From: Magnetofaba australis IT-1
GTDB lineage: Bacteria; Pseudomonadota; Magnetococcia; Magnetococcales; Magnetococcaceae
Direction of reading: 5' to 3'
Length of the DNA: 64,000 bases
NCBI RefSeq assembly: GCF_002109495.1
Contig: NZ_LVJN01000016.1
Location: 1 to 64,000 of the forward strand
Positions 42,845 through 53,707 of this stretch are shown in pieces (the stretch's first letter is position 1; each line of letters begins with the position of its first letter). The position numbers and the translations under genes were made by a program. The notes beneath the pieces are model-generated. The model was not told where the DNA came from and did no database searches. It saw nothing but the letters and a program-made list of their open reading frames with translations.

Positions 42845-42861
42845 CCTTACTGTGAGTAAGG
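42845..42861. terminator. Short-loop hairpin after flhB
   Basis: CCTTACT-GTG-AGTAAGG is a perfect 7-bp stem with a 3-nt loop, 18 nt after the flhB stop. There is no T-tract. It has the same stem-and-triloop form as the repeat modules but a sequence unique in the window. Confidence 0.45.
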
Positions 42862-42889
42862 AATCAAGGGTCAACCCAGGAGTCGCGCC

Positions 42890-43138
42890 ATGCCCACCGC
42901 AACGCTCACCAGTAAAGGACAGATCACCCTGCCTAAGGCGGTGCGGGACCATTTTCACCTGCATCCAGGCGATAAGGTCTCTTTCCAACTCACAACGGAT
43001 GGCGCGGTGATTCTCACGCCCCTAAATGCGGATATCACGGAATTGGCGGGTATTCTGCACCAACCCAAACGCGCGCCGGTAACACTGGAACAGATGGATG
43101 CCGCCATCGCCACAGAGGCAAAAAAACAGGCGCGATGA
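42890..43138 (+). CDS. AbrB/MazE-family antitoxin (VapB-like)
   Basis: The 82-residue protein begins with the SpoVT-AbrB swapped-hairpin DNA-binding domain (TLTSKGQITLPKAVRDHFHL then HPGDKVSFQLTTDGAVILTP). The C-terminal tail is acidic and helical, as in antitoxins that cover the toxin active site. It overlaps the downstream PIN gene by 4 nt, which fits an antitoxin-toxin pair that represses its own promoter. Confidence 0.85.
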   Translation: MPTATLTSKGQITLPKAVRDHFHLHPGDKVSFQLTTDGAVILTPLNADITELAGILHQPKRAPVTLEQMDAAIATEAKKQAR

Positions 43139-43536
43139 TTGGTCTGGACACCAACGTTCTGGTTCGATTCCTCACTTGGGACGAACCAACACAGGCGCAG
43201 CAGGCGACGCAATACATTCAACAACACTGCACGCCACAAACGCCGGGACGCATCACCCTGATTGTGATTTGTGAGCTGGTCTGGGTGCTCAGATCCGCCT
43301 ATGAAATTTCCCATGGGGATATTCTCGACACCATCGAACGCATCGCCAACGCCGCCTATTTTGATGTAGAGCGGATCGACCTACTGCGCGCTGCTTTGGT
43401 TCAAGCTCGAGAGAATACGCTGGATCTGCCGGATTGTCTGATCGCTCTGAGCAATCAACAGGCGGGATGCCGTCACACCATCACGCTGGACAAACACGCG
43501 GCCAAGCACAATCCATTCTTTCACCTTCTCAGCTGA
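43135..43536 (+). CDS. PIN-domain ribonuclease toxin (VapC-like)
   Basis: The 133-residue protein has the PIN acidic residues: IGLDTNVLVRFLTWDE with Asp4, an acidic residue in VICELVWVLRSAYEI and Asp near LPDCLIAL, with the last in ITLDKHAA. VapC-type toxins cut tRNA or other RNAs. Together with the preceding AbrB-type gene it forms a type II toxin-antitoxin module between flhB and recX. recX starts 11 nt after its stop, so it may be transcribed with the module. Confidence 0.87.
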   Translation: MIGLDTNVLVRFLTWDEPTQAQQATQYIQQHCTPQTPGRITLIVICELVWVLRSAYEISHGDILDTIERIANAAYFDVERIDLLRAALVQARENTLDLPDCLIALSNQQAGCRHTITLDKHAAKHNPFFHLLS

Positions 43537-43547
43537 AACAGCAGGAT

Positions 43548-43997
43548 ATGGACGCCGCAGAGGTCTATGATCAGGCGTTGCGCTGGCTTACGCGACGCGA
43601 CTACGGCGCCCGCGAGTTGGTGAGTCGTTTAAAGCAAAACGGCGCTTCCCACCAGGATGCGGAATCCGCCTTGGCGCGTTGTCAGGAGTTGGGCTATCAG
43701 GATGACGCCCGCTATGCGGCGATGATGGTCAAAAGCCGCCTGGGACGCGGCCAAGGCGCCCAGCGCATTCGTCAGGAGTTGCGCGCCAAAGGGGTGGCCG
43801 ACGGCGTCATCGACCTGGCTCTGGATGAGGCGCTGGAGCGTCCGGAGAACGATCCCCGGGAACAGGCGCTGCAGGCGCTGATCAAACGCTTTGGCGAAGC
43901 ATCCACGACAGATCGGCGGGAGATCAAACGACGCTATGATTTCCTCCTGCGGCGCGGATTTGACAGTGAGACCATTCGTAGCGTTTTAGGGCTCTGA
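43548..43997 (+). CDS. recX: Regulatory protein RecX
   Basis: RecX inhibits RecA filament growth. The 149-residue product has the three-helix repeats of the family, seen in ALRWLTRRDYGARELVSRLK, CQELGYQDDARYAAMMVKSR and FLLRRGFDSETIRSVLGL, with GQGAQRIRQELRAKGVAD in the centre. GCAGGAT precedes the ATG at 43548. recA, which often precedes recX, is absent here; the toxin-antitoxin pair occupies that place. Confidence 0.88.
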   Translation: MDAAEVYDQALRWLTRRDYGARELVSRLKQNGASHQDAESALARCQELGYQDDARYAAMMVKSRLGRGQGAQRIRQELRAKGVADGVIDLALDEALERPENDPREQALQALIKRFGEASTTDRREIKRRYDFLLRRGFDSETIRSVLGL

Positions 43998-44023
43998 CGC
44001 CGCCCGCTTCCTTGTGGTATACT
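43994..44023 (+). promoter_or_regulatory. Possible sigma-70 promoter for alaS
   Basis: CTGACG (43994-43999) and TATACT (44018-44023) are 18 nt apart in the 95-nt gap between recX and alaS. The -10 is close to consensus and the -35 fits in four of six positions. It gives a leader of about 62 nt. Confidence 0.4.
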
Positions 44024-44092
44024 TCCCCGTTTTTGAACGATCCAGCCCGTGACCTGTGCGCGGCGCGCCCTTGTCAAGCGTATGAGGCAGTC

Positions 44093-46729
44093 ATGACCGG
44101 CAATGAGATTCGCAAACGGTTTATTCAATATTTTCAGAAGCATGGACACACCCATGAGCGCTCTTCCGGGTTGATTCCACGCAACGACCCCACGCTGATG
44201 TTCACCAACGCCGGCATGGTGCAGTTCAAAAGCGTGTTCCTCGGCGAAGAGAAGCGCCCCTACACCCGCGCGGTCACCTCGCAAAAGTGTGTGCGCGCCG
44301 GGGGTAAGCACAACGACCTGGAGAATGTGGGCCGCACCGCGCGTCACCACACCTTCTTTGAGATGCTGGGCAACTTCTCCTTTGGCGACTACTTCAAGAA
44401 AGAGGCGATTCCCTTTGCCTGGAGCTTCGTCACCGAAGAGCTGAAGCTGGATCCGGCGCGTCTCTTGGTCACCGTCTACAGCGAAGATGACGAAGCCTTC
44501 GACATCTGGACCCAGGACGTCGGTCTGCCGCCGGAGAAGGTGATCCGCATCCCCACCAACGACAACTTCTGGTCCATGGGCGATACCGGTCCCTGTGGTC
44601 CCTGCTCGGAGATCTTCTACGACTACGGCCCCAGCGTGGCGGGCGGTCCTCCCGGCTCGGAGGATGAGGATGGCGACCGCTTTGTGGAGATCTGGAACCT
44701 GGTCTTCATGCAGTATGATCGCGATAGCGACGGCAATCTCAATCCGCTGCCCAAACCCAGCATCGACACCGGCGCCGGTCTGGAACGCATCGCCTCGGTG
44801 ATGCAAGGCAAGCAGAACAACTATGACACCGATCTGTTCCAACCGCTGCTGCGGGCGGCGGGCTCCATCGCCGGAGTGGATTATGTCAGCTGCTCCGATG
44901 AGCAGCGCGTCTCCCTGCGGGTGATCGCCGACCACATCCGCGCCGCCTGCTTCCTCATCGCCGACGGCGTGCTGCCCTCCAACGAAGGGCGCGGTTACGT
45001 GCTGCGGCGCATCATGCGTCGCGCCATGCGCCACGGCAAACTGCTGGGTATTGAACAGCCCTTCATGCATCAACTGGTGGAGGTGCTGGCCGCGCACATG
45101 GGCGACGTCTATACGGAGCTGGCCGAACAGCGCAACGCCATCGCCCTGATCATCGAAACCGAAGAGAAGCGCTTCGCCAAAACCTTAAGCGCCGGTCTGA
45201 AGATTCTGGAGGAGAACGCCGCCGGTCTCAAAGCGGGCGACGTGCTGGATGGGCAGACCCTGTTCACCCTGTATGACACCTATGGCTTCCCACTGGACCT
45301 GACCGCCGACATTCTGCGCGACCGCAACATCGGCGTGGATGAAGAGGGCTTCAACGCCCATATGGCCGAACAGCGTAAGCGCGCCCGCGCCGCCTGGGCC
45401 GGCTCGGGCGAAGAGAGCGTTGGGGCCATCTATCACGAAGTTCAGGAGAAGGTGGGCGGCAGCGAATTCCTCGGCTATGTGACCGAAAGCGCCAGCGGCG
45501 CAGTGGCGGCGCTGGTCAAAGAGGGCGCGTTGGCGGAGTCCCTGGCCGAGGGCGACAAGGGCTCGCTTATCGCCAACCAGACGCCGTTCTATGGCGAGTC
45601 GGGCGGTCAGGTAGGCGACTCCGGCGTGATCGAAACCGCCGATGGCGCGCGCTTCATTGTCACGGATACACAAAAACCGCTGCCCAACCTCATCGTGCAC
45701 CATGGCCATGTGGCCAAAGGCGCCATCAAAGTGGGCGAAGCGGCGGAGTTCAACGTCAACACCGTGCGCCGTCATCTGATCCGTCTGCACCACTCGGCCA
45801 CCCACCTGCTGCACCATGCGCTGCGTCAGGTGTTGGGCGAGCATGTGAAGCAGGCAGGCTCCCATGTAAGCGATGGCCGCATGCGTCTGGACTTCTCCCA
45901 CTTCCAGGCGGTGACGCCTGCGGAGTTGAATGAGATTGAAGATCGCGTCAACGCCGCCATCAGCGCCAACGCCGCCCAAGAGACCACGGTGATGACCCCC
46001 GATGAGGCAGTGGCCGCCGGGGCCATGGCGCTGTTTGGCGAGAAGTATGGCGATGAGGTGCGGGTGGTGCGCATTGGCGACTCATTGGAGCTGTGCGGTG
46101 GCACCCACGTGGGCCGCTCCGGCGACATGGGGGTGTTCCGCATCGCCAGCGAAAGCGCCGTGGCGGCTGGTGTGCGCCGTATTGAAGGCGTGTGCGGGCC
46201 GGTGGCGCGGGAGACCTTCCGCAATGAGAAAGAGGCGCTGATGAGCGCCGCGCAACTGCTCAAAACCCGCCCGGACGCTCTGGCTGAGAGCATCGAAAAG
46301 CTGCTGACCAAGCAGAAGGAGCTGGAAAAAGAGCTGGAGAAGATGCAGGCGGCCAAAGCGGGCGACATGGTGGGCGATCTGCTGGCCAAAGCCGTAGAGG
46401 TGGGCGGCGTCAAACTGCTGGCCACGCAGATTGAGGGCGTGGAGTCCAAAGCGATGCGCGATCTGCTGGACCGTCTGCGCGATCAACTGGGTTCCGGGGT
46501 GATTCTGCTGGCGCAGGCGGGGGAGGACAAAGTGGCCCTCATCGCCGGGGTGACCAAGGATCTGACCGGCAAAGTCAAAGCGGGCGATCTGATGAAGTTC
46601 GCCGCGCCCCACGTGGGCGGCAAGGGCGGCGGACGTCCCGACATGGCTCAGGGCGGCGGCAGCGATCCGGCGGGGATTGCGGCGCTGCTGAAGGCGGTTC
46701 CCGGTTGGTTGGGGGAACAGCTCGGCTAA
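44093..46729 (+). CDS. alaS: Alanyl-tRNA synthetase
   Basis: AlaS charges tRNA-Ala and edits mischarged Ser and Gly. The class II core is seen in RSSGLIPRNDPTLMFTNAGM, TSQKCVRAGGKHNDLENVGR and RHHTFFEMLGNFSFGDYFK. The editing domain metal site is HHSATHLLHHALRQVLGEHV together with SLELCGGTHVGRSGDMG, and the C-terminal C-Ala domain ends APHVGGKGGGRPDMAQGGG. The length of 878 residues matches E. coli AlaS (876). The ATG at 44093 is where family similarity starts. Confidence 0.97.
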   Translation: MTGNEIRKRFIQYFQKHGHTHERSSGLIPRNDPTLMFTNAGMVQFKSVFLGEEKRPYTRAVTSQKCVRAGGKHNDLENVGRTARHHTFFEMLGNFSFGDYFKKEAIPFAWSFVTEELKLDPARLLVTVYSEDDEAFDIWTQDVGLPPEKVIRIPTNDNFWSMGDTGPCGPCSEIFYDYGPSVAGGPPGSEDEDGDRFVEIWNLVFMQYDRDSDGNLNPLPKPSIDTGAGLERIASVMQGKQNNYDTDLFQPLLRAAGSIAGVDYVSCSDEQRVSLRVIADHIRAACFLIADGVLPSNEGRGYVLRRIMRRAMRHGKLLGIEQPFMHQLVEVLAAHMGDVYTELAEQRNAIALIIETEEKRFAKTLSAGLKILEENAAGLKAGDVLDGQTLFTLYDTYGFPLDLTADILRDRNIGVDEEGFNAHMAEQRKRARAAWAGSGEESVGAIYHEVQEKVGGSEFLGYVTESASGAVAALVKEGALAESLAEGDKGSLIANQTPFYGESGGQVGDSGVIETADGARFIVTDTQKPLPNLIVHHGHVAKGAIKVGEAAEFNVNTVRRHLIRLHHSATHLLHHALRQVLGEHVKQAGSHVSDGRMRLDFSHFQAVTPAELNEIEDRVNAAISANAAQETTVMTPDEAVAAGAMALFGEKYGDEVRVVRIGDSLELCGGTHVGRSGDMGVFRIASESAVAAGVRRIEGVCGPVARETFRNEKEALMSAAQLLKTRPDALAESIEKLLTKQKELEKELEKMQAAKAGDMVGDLLAKAVEVGGVKLLATQIEGVESKAMRDLLDRLRDQLGSGVILLAQAGEDKVALIAGVTKDLTGKVKAGDLMKFAAPHVGGKGGGRPDMAQGGGSDPAGIAALLKAVPGWLGEQLG

Positions 46730-46755
46730 ACTGAAATTTGATAAGTGCGGAATCC

Positions 46756-46787
46756 AATCGGTCATCTTCCTAGGGAGATGGCCGATT
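46756..46787 (+). terminator. Hairpin after alaS
   Basis: AATCGGTCATCT (from 46756) pairs with AGATGGCCGATT (to 46787) with one wobble pair, around a short loop. Only a weak T-rich segment follows. It is a probable terminator, directly before the M11-M13 repeats. Confidence 0.55.
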
Positions 46788-46794
46788 TACGTTT

Positions 46795-46866
46795 CGGCAA
46801 GCGAAACCCAGGATTGCACAAAACGACCAAAATGTTTGCGTGACGTCGGTGGAGCTTGCGCTAACT
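46795..46866 (+). repeat. Family M segment M11 (box only)
   Basis: It contains AGCGAAACCCAGGATTGCAC, ATGTTTGCGTGACGTCGG and GGAGCTTGCGCTAACTATAG, the conserved box with its two borders and none of the hairpins. It shows that the box can stand alone and that it joins the next segment at the shared TATA. Confidence 0.8.
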
Positions 46867-47109
46867 ATAGTCGCTTGAATCCAGAATGACACACATCCAA
46901 ATCGCTCAATGTTTGCGTGACGCAGGCTGAACTTGCGCTGACTATGGGACAAATTTCCAACGGAAATTTGTCGGGATTCTTAAGGGTCTGTGACCCTTAA
47001 GCGGGTGTGGGCGGAGCCCACGGTTTGGATGTTGACCTTGGGAGCTCGAGGGCATAGCCCTCGATATCTTTCAGCGCCCAAATGTTCACTATTGAATGCT
47101 AGCGACTAT
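46867..47109 (+). repeat. Family M segment M12 (with exchanged modules)
   Basis: It begins TATAGTCGCTTGAATCCAGA and has the box AATGTTTGCGTGACGCAGG. The hairpins are different from M1: ACAAATTTCC-AAC-GGAAATTTGT, CTTAAGGGTC-TGT-GACCCTTAAG and GTGGGC-GGA-GCCCAC, then CGAGGGC-ATA-GCCCTCG. It ends TGAATGCTAGCGACTATA. The AT-rich first stem is shared with R2 segment 3. Confidence 0.85.
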
Positions 47110-47243
47110 ATTGGCCGCCGACTGGTCGGCGGCGGGGTCTGGGGCCTGTGGCCCCAGCGGGGTTTGGGGCGGCGCCCCAAGGTGTGGAAGTTGGGAGCTC
47201 GAGGGCGAAGCCCTCGATATCTTTCATCTTCAACCCGATTGAC
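47110..47243 (+). repeat. Family M segment M13 (tandem, no box)
   Basis: Starting TTGGCC after the shared TATA, it has GCCGCCGACTGGTCGGCGGC, CTGGGGCCTGTGGCCCCAG, TTGGGGCGGCGCCCCAA and CGAGGGC-GAA-GCCCTCG with ATATCTTTCATC. It stops immediately before the stop codon of the formyltransferase gene on the minus strand. Confidence 0.85.
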
Positions 47244-48086
47244 TCAAAGTGTCTCCAACCAATCAGCCAAACGCCGATTGGCTAACTCTTCAATGCGCGG
47301 ATGCATCACATAGTACTGCCGTCCCTGCTCTTGAAGTTGTGGTTCGGGGGTTAATGCGCCATCGCGCAATCCCCGCAGCGCGTCAAGCATGCACTCCCAC
47401 ATCATGCGCTCCAGACGGCGGCGGATGAGGGCGAAATCATCCTCCGGCAACACCTGGCACACCCGACGCAGCAGAATCGGGCCGGTATCCACGCCGGAAT
47501 CCATGCGATGCAGCGTGATGCCCAGATCGGCGCCAAAGGGTTGTGGAGTCGAAAGGACCGGCCACTCCACCACATCCATGCCGCGCCACTGGGGCAGAAT
47601 GCCCATATGCGCATTGAGCACTCCATGAGGCGCTAAAGAGAGCAACTTCTTGCGGATCAATCCACCGCCGGTAAAGGCGATGACATCCGGCTGCGCCTGT
47701 TGCAGGAAGCCAAGGCAATCGGGGTCATTGTGATCGGCAAAGGTGGCGACGGGAACCTGAGCGACCTGCGCCAGTTGAGAGAGTCCCACACCCTCCAGCC
47801 CGCGCGTGCGGGCCAGTGCGGTGAGGGTCTCCACGCCATTGGACACCAAGGTTTCGCCGCGATGGCCAAACACCATCTTGCGTTTGACCTTGCGCAGCAG
47901 ACGCGCGCCGTCACGACGCAACTCGCTGCGCATGCGCTTCCAGGTCCATGGGGTGCGAATGGCGATGGCGCAGGGGGTGATGTTGGCTTCGTCCTGGAGT
48001 TGATGCAGCAACATGCGCGCATAGATACTGCCATCCATGGGCGCCAGGATCGCCACGCGCAAAGGAGCGGAAGAGGGGGCGCTCAT
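47244..48086 (-). CDS. Formyltransferase family protein (Fmt-like catalytic domain)
   Basis: The 280-residue product has the folate-dependent formyltransferase fold but is not the housekeeping Fmt, which is at 18894. The catalytic block is PHGVLNAHMGILPQWRGMDV, with Asn and His in their usual places, and LHRMDSGVDTGPILLRRVCQ holds the catalytic Asp. The Fmt tRNA-binding domain is absent. Such enzymes formylate amino-sugar nucleotides in surface polysaccharides or phosphoribosyl intermediates. The start overlaps the upstream gene by 4 nt (ATGA). It ends a three-gene operon. Confidence 0.8.
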   Translation of the reverse strand: MSAPSSAPLRVAILAPMDGSIYARMLLHQLQDEANITPCAIAIRTPWTWKRMRSELRRDGARLLRKVKRKMVFGHRGETLVSNGVETLTALARTRGLEGVGLSQLAQVAQVPVATFADHNDPDCLGFLQQAQPDVIAFTGGGLIRKKLLSLAPHGVLNAHMGILPQWRGMDVVEWPVLSTPQPFGADLGITLHRMDSGVDTGPILLRRVCQVLPEDDFALIRRRLERMMWECMLDALRGLRDGALTPEPQLQEQGRQYYVMHPRIEELANRRLADWLETL

Positions 48087-48781
48087 TGCGCTTGCTCCCA
48101 CAGATGTTGAACGGCTTGCTCCTGGGCGGCGATGGCCCACGCCATGGCGGCCAGTCCGGGACGGTAACGGCGGGGAAGGGAGCGGGGGAAATCCCAATCG
48201 GTCAATTTCAACGCGCCATTCACAAAGCGCCAATCCAGTTGCCTGCGAGCATACTCCGCCAATGCGGCGGCAATACGCGCGCGCTGCGGCCACGGCATGG
48301 ACCGACCCGCGCCATCGGCCAGACAATCCTGACGCCGAATCTCAATATGCCGCAATAGACGCTCCATCTGCGCAGCCAAGCGCGCATCGGCATGATTCAC
48401 CCAGAGGGGAAGAAAGCGCGCCAGTTCCGGCGCCGCGCCGGTTTTCGGCGTGACGATAGCGTCATTGGGTAACGCTTTCATCCAACTTTGCAATACGCTT
48501 GTTTGCGACGCTGAATCGCTCGGCGCGATGGATATGGAACAGGACGCATCCACCCATCCGGCCTGATGCCCCCACGTCCACGCCACCATCAAGGCGTGAC
48601 GCTCATCAGTGTCCAGCGTCTCCACGCCCACGCTGTGACACAGCGCAATGCAGCGCGCAAACAGCTCTTGCCGCTGATCCGGGGTGATCTCCTGCTGCAA
48701 CGCATCGGCGGCGCGATCCAATACCCACGCCACCCCACGCCGCCACAAAGCGACGCTCTTCTGCTCCACGCTATGCGCCAT
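48083..48781 (-). CDS. Unknown protein, middle gene of the formyltransferase operon
   Basis: I do not recognise this 232-residue protein. It is helical, rich in Ala, Trp, Arg and Leu, without signal peptide or membrane segment. It contains two tryptophan clusters (ALWRRGVAWVLDRAADALQQ and MVAWTWGHQAGWVDA) and a C-terminal AMAWAIAAQEQAVQHLWEQA. Its start codon shares one base with the stop of the preceding gene (TAATG) and its end overlaps the formyltransferase start, so the three proteins are probably made in fixed proportion. Confidence 0.65.
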   Translation of the reverse strand: MAHSVEQKSVALWRRGVAWVLDRAADALQQEITPDQRQELFARCIALCHSVGVETLDTDERHALMVAWTWGHQAGWVDASCSISIAPSDSASQTSVLQSWMKALPNDAIVTPKTGAAPELARFLPLWVNHADARLAAQMERLLRHIEIRRQDCLADGAGRSMPWPQRARIAAALAEYARRQLDWRFVNGALKLTDWDFPRSLPRRYRPGLAAMAWAIAAQEQAVQHLWEQAQ

Positions 48782-49854
48782 TAAGCCGACTCCTCCCAGC
48801 GCAGAATGCCGCTGCGTCCCTCCAAGCCCTGCAACGCTTCGCCGCTGATATAGAGTTCACCCGGCGGCATGGGCCCTTCGGCGCAGGAGATGACGCCAAA
48901 CTTAAACAAACTCATGGGACGCCAGCGATCCTTGGTAAAACGATACGCCTCTTGCCAATGGAAACCATCGCGACTGGTCAACACCTGACTCTCATTGCTC
49001 AAAATGCCCGGGCCCTCCTCCACCGTGGTGAAGGCGACCATCAGACCATCGCTCAAGGTGGCGCCATACCAGCAGGAGTTATCGACCTTCTGACCCACCT
49101 CCAACACACCATCCTGTCGCGATAGGCGGCATGCGTAGTTCTGCGCCAAATTGCTATCGGTCAGCCAACAGATATGCTTCGGCGTAAAAAAGAGCCGCAC
49201 GGCGCGATAGAGCTGTGTGCCGTCGCCAAACTGATCGACGTGAGCAAAACGATCCCGGGTGCAGTAGAGATAACACTCGCCATCTTCATCCCCCACCGCC
49301 GCCCAGATGGCGCTGGGGTCAAATGGATCGCCATACACGCCGTGCACATGACGCGCCTGTCCGGGGGCGAATTCATGCGCGATCTCCCATTGGCTCAGAT
49401 CCGGCGCAATGCGCCAGATGCGCACAGGCCCGCGCTCGGCGTTGCGAAAGTACTCGCCAAAGTAGATCCAACCATCCGACGCTTCATGGATTCCGCCATG
49501 CAGCACGCAGTCGCCCTGAATGGCGAACAGGGGCCGCAAGGAGTGTTTGTGCCCAGCATCAGGATCCGGCAACGCAAAGACCCAGCCGCCACGAATGCCC
49601 AGCAGACGCCCCTGACTGGTGAGGAAGAGATTGCACTTGTCGCCGCGCAACACCCGCTGTCCCAGACGGAACCAACTGGCCCAGTCGCGCGGCGAGCAGA
49701 AAGGGAAGCGCCCATGACGCCGCCACTGTTTGCCGTCGCCATACAAAATCTCACGCCCGCGCGTGGCCCACAGGCCGCCCTTGGCGTCGCGATGATGCAG
49801 AAAGCTGCGTCCTGGCAGCGGAGTAAACGTAACCCTTGGTTGGGCGTTGCTCAC
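48781..49854 (-). CDS. Predicted beta-propeller protein, first gene of the operon
   Basis: The 357-residue product has repeated blades of about 50 residues with motifs resembling BNR/Asp-box or glycoside-hydrolase-like propellers, such as GGIHEASDGWIYFGEYFRN, GPVRIWRIAPDLSQWEI and VLTSRDGFHWQEAYRFTKDR. It could bind or modify glycans. The GTG at 49854 is chosen: AGGAGAGG lies just before it, whereas the more distant ATG at 49899 lies inside the end of repeat M14 and has no such site. No signal peptide is apparent. Confidence 0.65.
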   Translation of the reverse strand: MSNAQPRVTFTPLPGRSFLHHRDAKGGLWATRGREILYGDGKQWRRHGRFPFCSPRDWASWFRLGQRVLRGDKCNLFLTSQGRLLGIRGGWVFALPDPDAGHKHSLRPLFAIQGDCVLHGGIHEASDGWIYFGEYFRNAERGPVRIWRIAPDLSQWEIAHEFAPGQARHVHGVYGDPFDPSAIWAAVGDEDGECYLYCTRDRFAHVDQFGDGTQLYRAVRLFFTPKHICWLTDSNLAQNYACRLSRQDGVLEVGQKVDNSCWYGATLSDGLMVAFTTVEEGPGILSNESQVLTSRDGFHWQEAYRFTKDRWRPMSLFKFGVISCAEGPMPPGELYISGEALQGLEGRSGILRWEESA

Positions 49855-49885
49855 GTCGCCCTCTCCTGGCTGAATTTCTGTGAAA

Positions 49886-50112
49886 ATAGTCGCTAGCATT
49901 CAAAAGTGAATACAAGGGTGTTGGAAGATATCGAGGGCTTCGCCCTCGAGCTCCCAAGATCAAAACCCACACCGTGGGGCTCCGCCCCACACCCCGCTGG
50001 GGGCGCAGCCCCCAGACCCCGCCGCCGACCAGTCGGCGGCCAATAGTCAGCGCAAGACCAACCAGTGTCACACAAACATTGGCCGTTCTGTGCAGTTTTA
50101 GTTTTGACTCAC
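49886..50112 (-). repeat. Family M hairpin mosaic, segment M14
   Basis: Reverse orientation: ATAGTCGCTAGCATTCAAAA, CGAGGGC-TTC-GCCCTCG, GTGGGGC-TCC-GCCCCAC, CTGGGGGC-GCA-GCCCCCAG, GCCGCCGACCAGTCGGCGGC, GTGTCACACAAACATTGGCC and CTGTGCAGTTTTAGTTTTGA. It lies between divergent genes, the propeller operon and ligA. The remaining 170 nt before ligA hold nothing recognisable beyond a presumed promoter. Confidence 0.88.
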
Positions 50113-50228
50113 GAATTCCGCTTGCCCAAGGATAGCGGGTTTCATGCCAACCCATCGCAATTTCGGTGATGCATCCAATACCCATTGCGCAATTTCATCA
50201 CAGACGAAGAATGGACCTTAGCGGGTGA

Positions 50229-52634
<2,406 letters not shown>

Positions 52635-52643
52635 AATCGTTTT

Positions 52644-52947
52644 AGATTCTCGAGAACCCAAAACCGCACAGAACAGCCAATGTTTGCGTGACGCAGATTG
52701 AGCTTGCGCTAACTATTGGCCGCCGACTGGTCGGCGGCGGGGTCTGGGGCCTGCGGCCCCAGCGGGTGTGGACAGCGCCCACGATTCGGCAGGACTGCCG
52801 AATCGGACTCGCATAGCGAGCCCGAAGGGTGAGGGCCATGGATGGCCCGAATCACGGTGTGGAAGTTGGGAGCTCGAGGGCGGAGCCCTCGATATCTTCC
52901 ATTATCCAAAAACCAAGCATGTCCGATTCTCGGTTTGACTTACTATA
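52644..52947 (+). repeat. Family M hairpin mosaic, segment M15
   Basis: It contains AATGTTTGCGTGACGCAG, GCCGCCGACTGGTCGGCGGC, CTGGGGCCTGCGGCCCCAG, GTGTGGACAGCGCCCAC (one base changed), GATTCGGCAGGACTGCCGAATC, GACTCGCATAGCGAGCCC, GGGCCATGGATGGCCC and CGAGGGC-GGA-GCCCTCG. It ends TTTGACTTACTATA. It lies after ligA. Confidence 0.88.
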
Positions 52948-52992
52948 ATTTCCTGGCGGGGTTTGGGGCGCAGCCCTCAATATCTTTCCTCT
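52948..52992 (+). repeat. Family R2 remnant (segment 7)
   Basis: TTTCCTGGCGGGGTTTGGGG, GCGCAGCCCTCAATATCTTT. Only the border TTTCCCTGG-like half and the last unit are present, with the final stem damaged. It is fused to the end of M15. Confidence 0.6.
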
Positions 52993-53094
52993 TCCAACGC
53001 ATCCAGCAAAACAATAAAAGTCATACAAATAGATAAAAAAATGGGGAGGGCCGACATGAGAAAGTGCGTCGGTGGATCCTCCCGCCAAGTGAAG

Positions 53095-53132
53095 GGAAAA
53101 GGGAAACGGTATCAACGCATCTTTTTGATGCG
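53095..53132 (+). repeat. Family R3 segment 3
   Basis: GGAAAAGGGAAACGG (53095-53109) is followed after 6 nt by CGCATC-TTTTT-GATGCG (53116-53132). The box is one G shorter than in the other two segments and the loop is longer. Confidence 0.55.
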
Positions 53133-53707
53133 CTTGGCGTGTTACTGAGTGTCTGAGGCACACAGGAACCGCCGTGAATTCTTATTCTCTCCTGAAGATT
53201 ATCAGAAGGTTATGCATAAAAACTCGACAACGAAAGAGACAGTCAAGCAATCAGCCGGAACGCTGTCGACGCAAACACTGCTGCAAGATGGAATCGAAAT
53301 CGGAGGATTGGGAAGAACCCGGAGAGGTTCGCCCAGACGTCTGATTCAGGCCGCGAGAAGAGATGGGCTGAACCGCGTCAGACGAAGTGTGATCAGACCC
53401 GCGTTTGGGCTGATCCAGGATGCTCAGCATGCCAGGATAGGTATACGGATACATGAGCCATTCCCCCATTCCATGGGACCCAAGTCATTTGGGATTTCCA
53501 TCCATTCCATTGCGCTCACAAAACGTATCGGCAATGGCGTGGTTTGACTTGAGCGAAAAAAGCGAAATTTCTTGCTCAGAGACCAATGATTCGATCGCCT
53601 TGAGATATTTTTCGGAATAACAGGGAAGGGACTGAAGAAGTTTTTGCAGGGATTGTTTGAAAAAAACGCTGTGTCAGCACAGGAATGGGAATAGTGAACG
53701 CGTTGAA
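53133..53707. other. Stretch without a convincing gene; possible degenerate coding remnant
   Basis: Two weak overlapping frames exist (53149-53547 on plus, 53251-53469 on minus), neither with a known family or a clear ribosome-binding site. On the minus strand a frame without a start codon (53673 to 53485) encodes the protein-like segment KQSLQKLLQSLPCYSEKYLK followed by AIESLVSEQEISLFSLKSNH. This may be the remnant of a decayed gene that followed the histidine kinase. Composition is more AT-rich than nearby genes. Confidence 0.35.

Noticed and set aside
53149-53547. 132-codon plus-strand frame
   Set aside because: No family similarity, no ribosome-binding site, and a competing frame on the minus strand; described only as an unresolved stretch.
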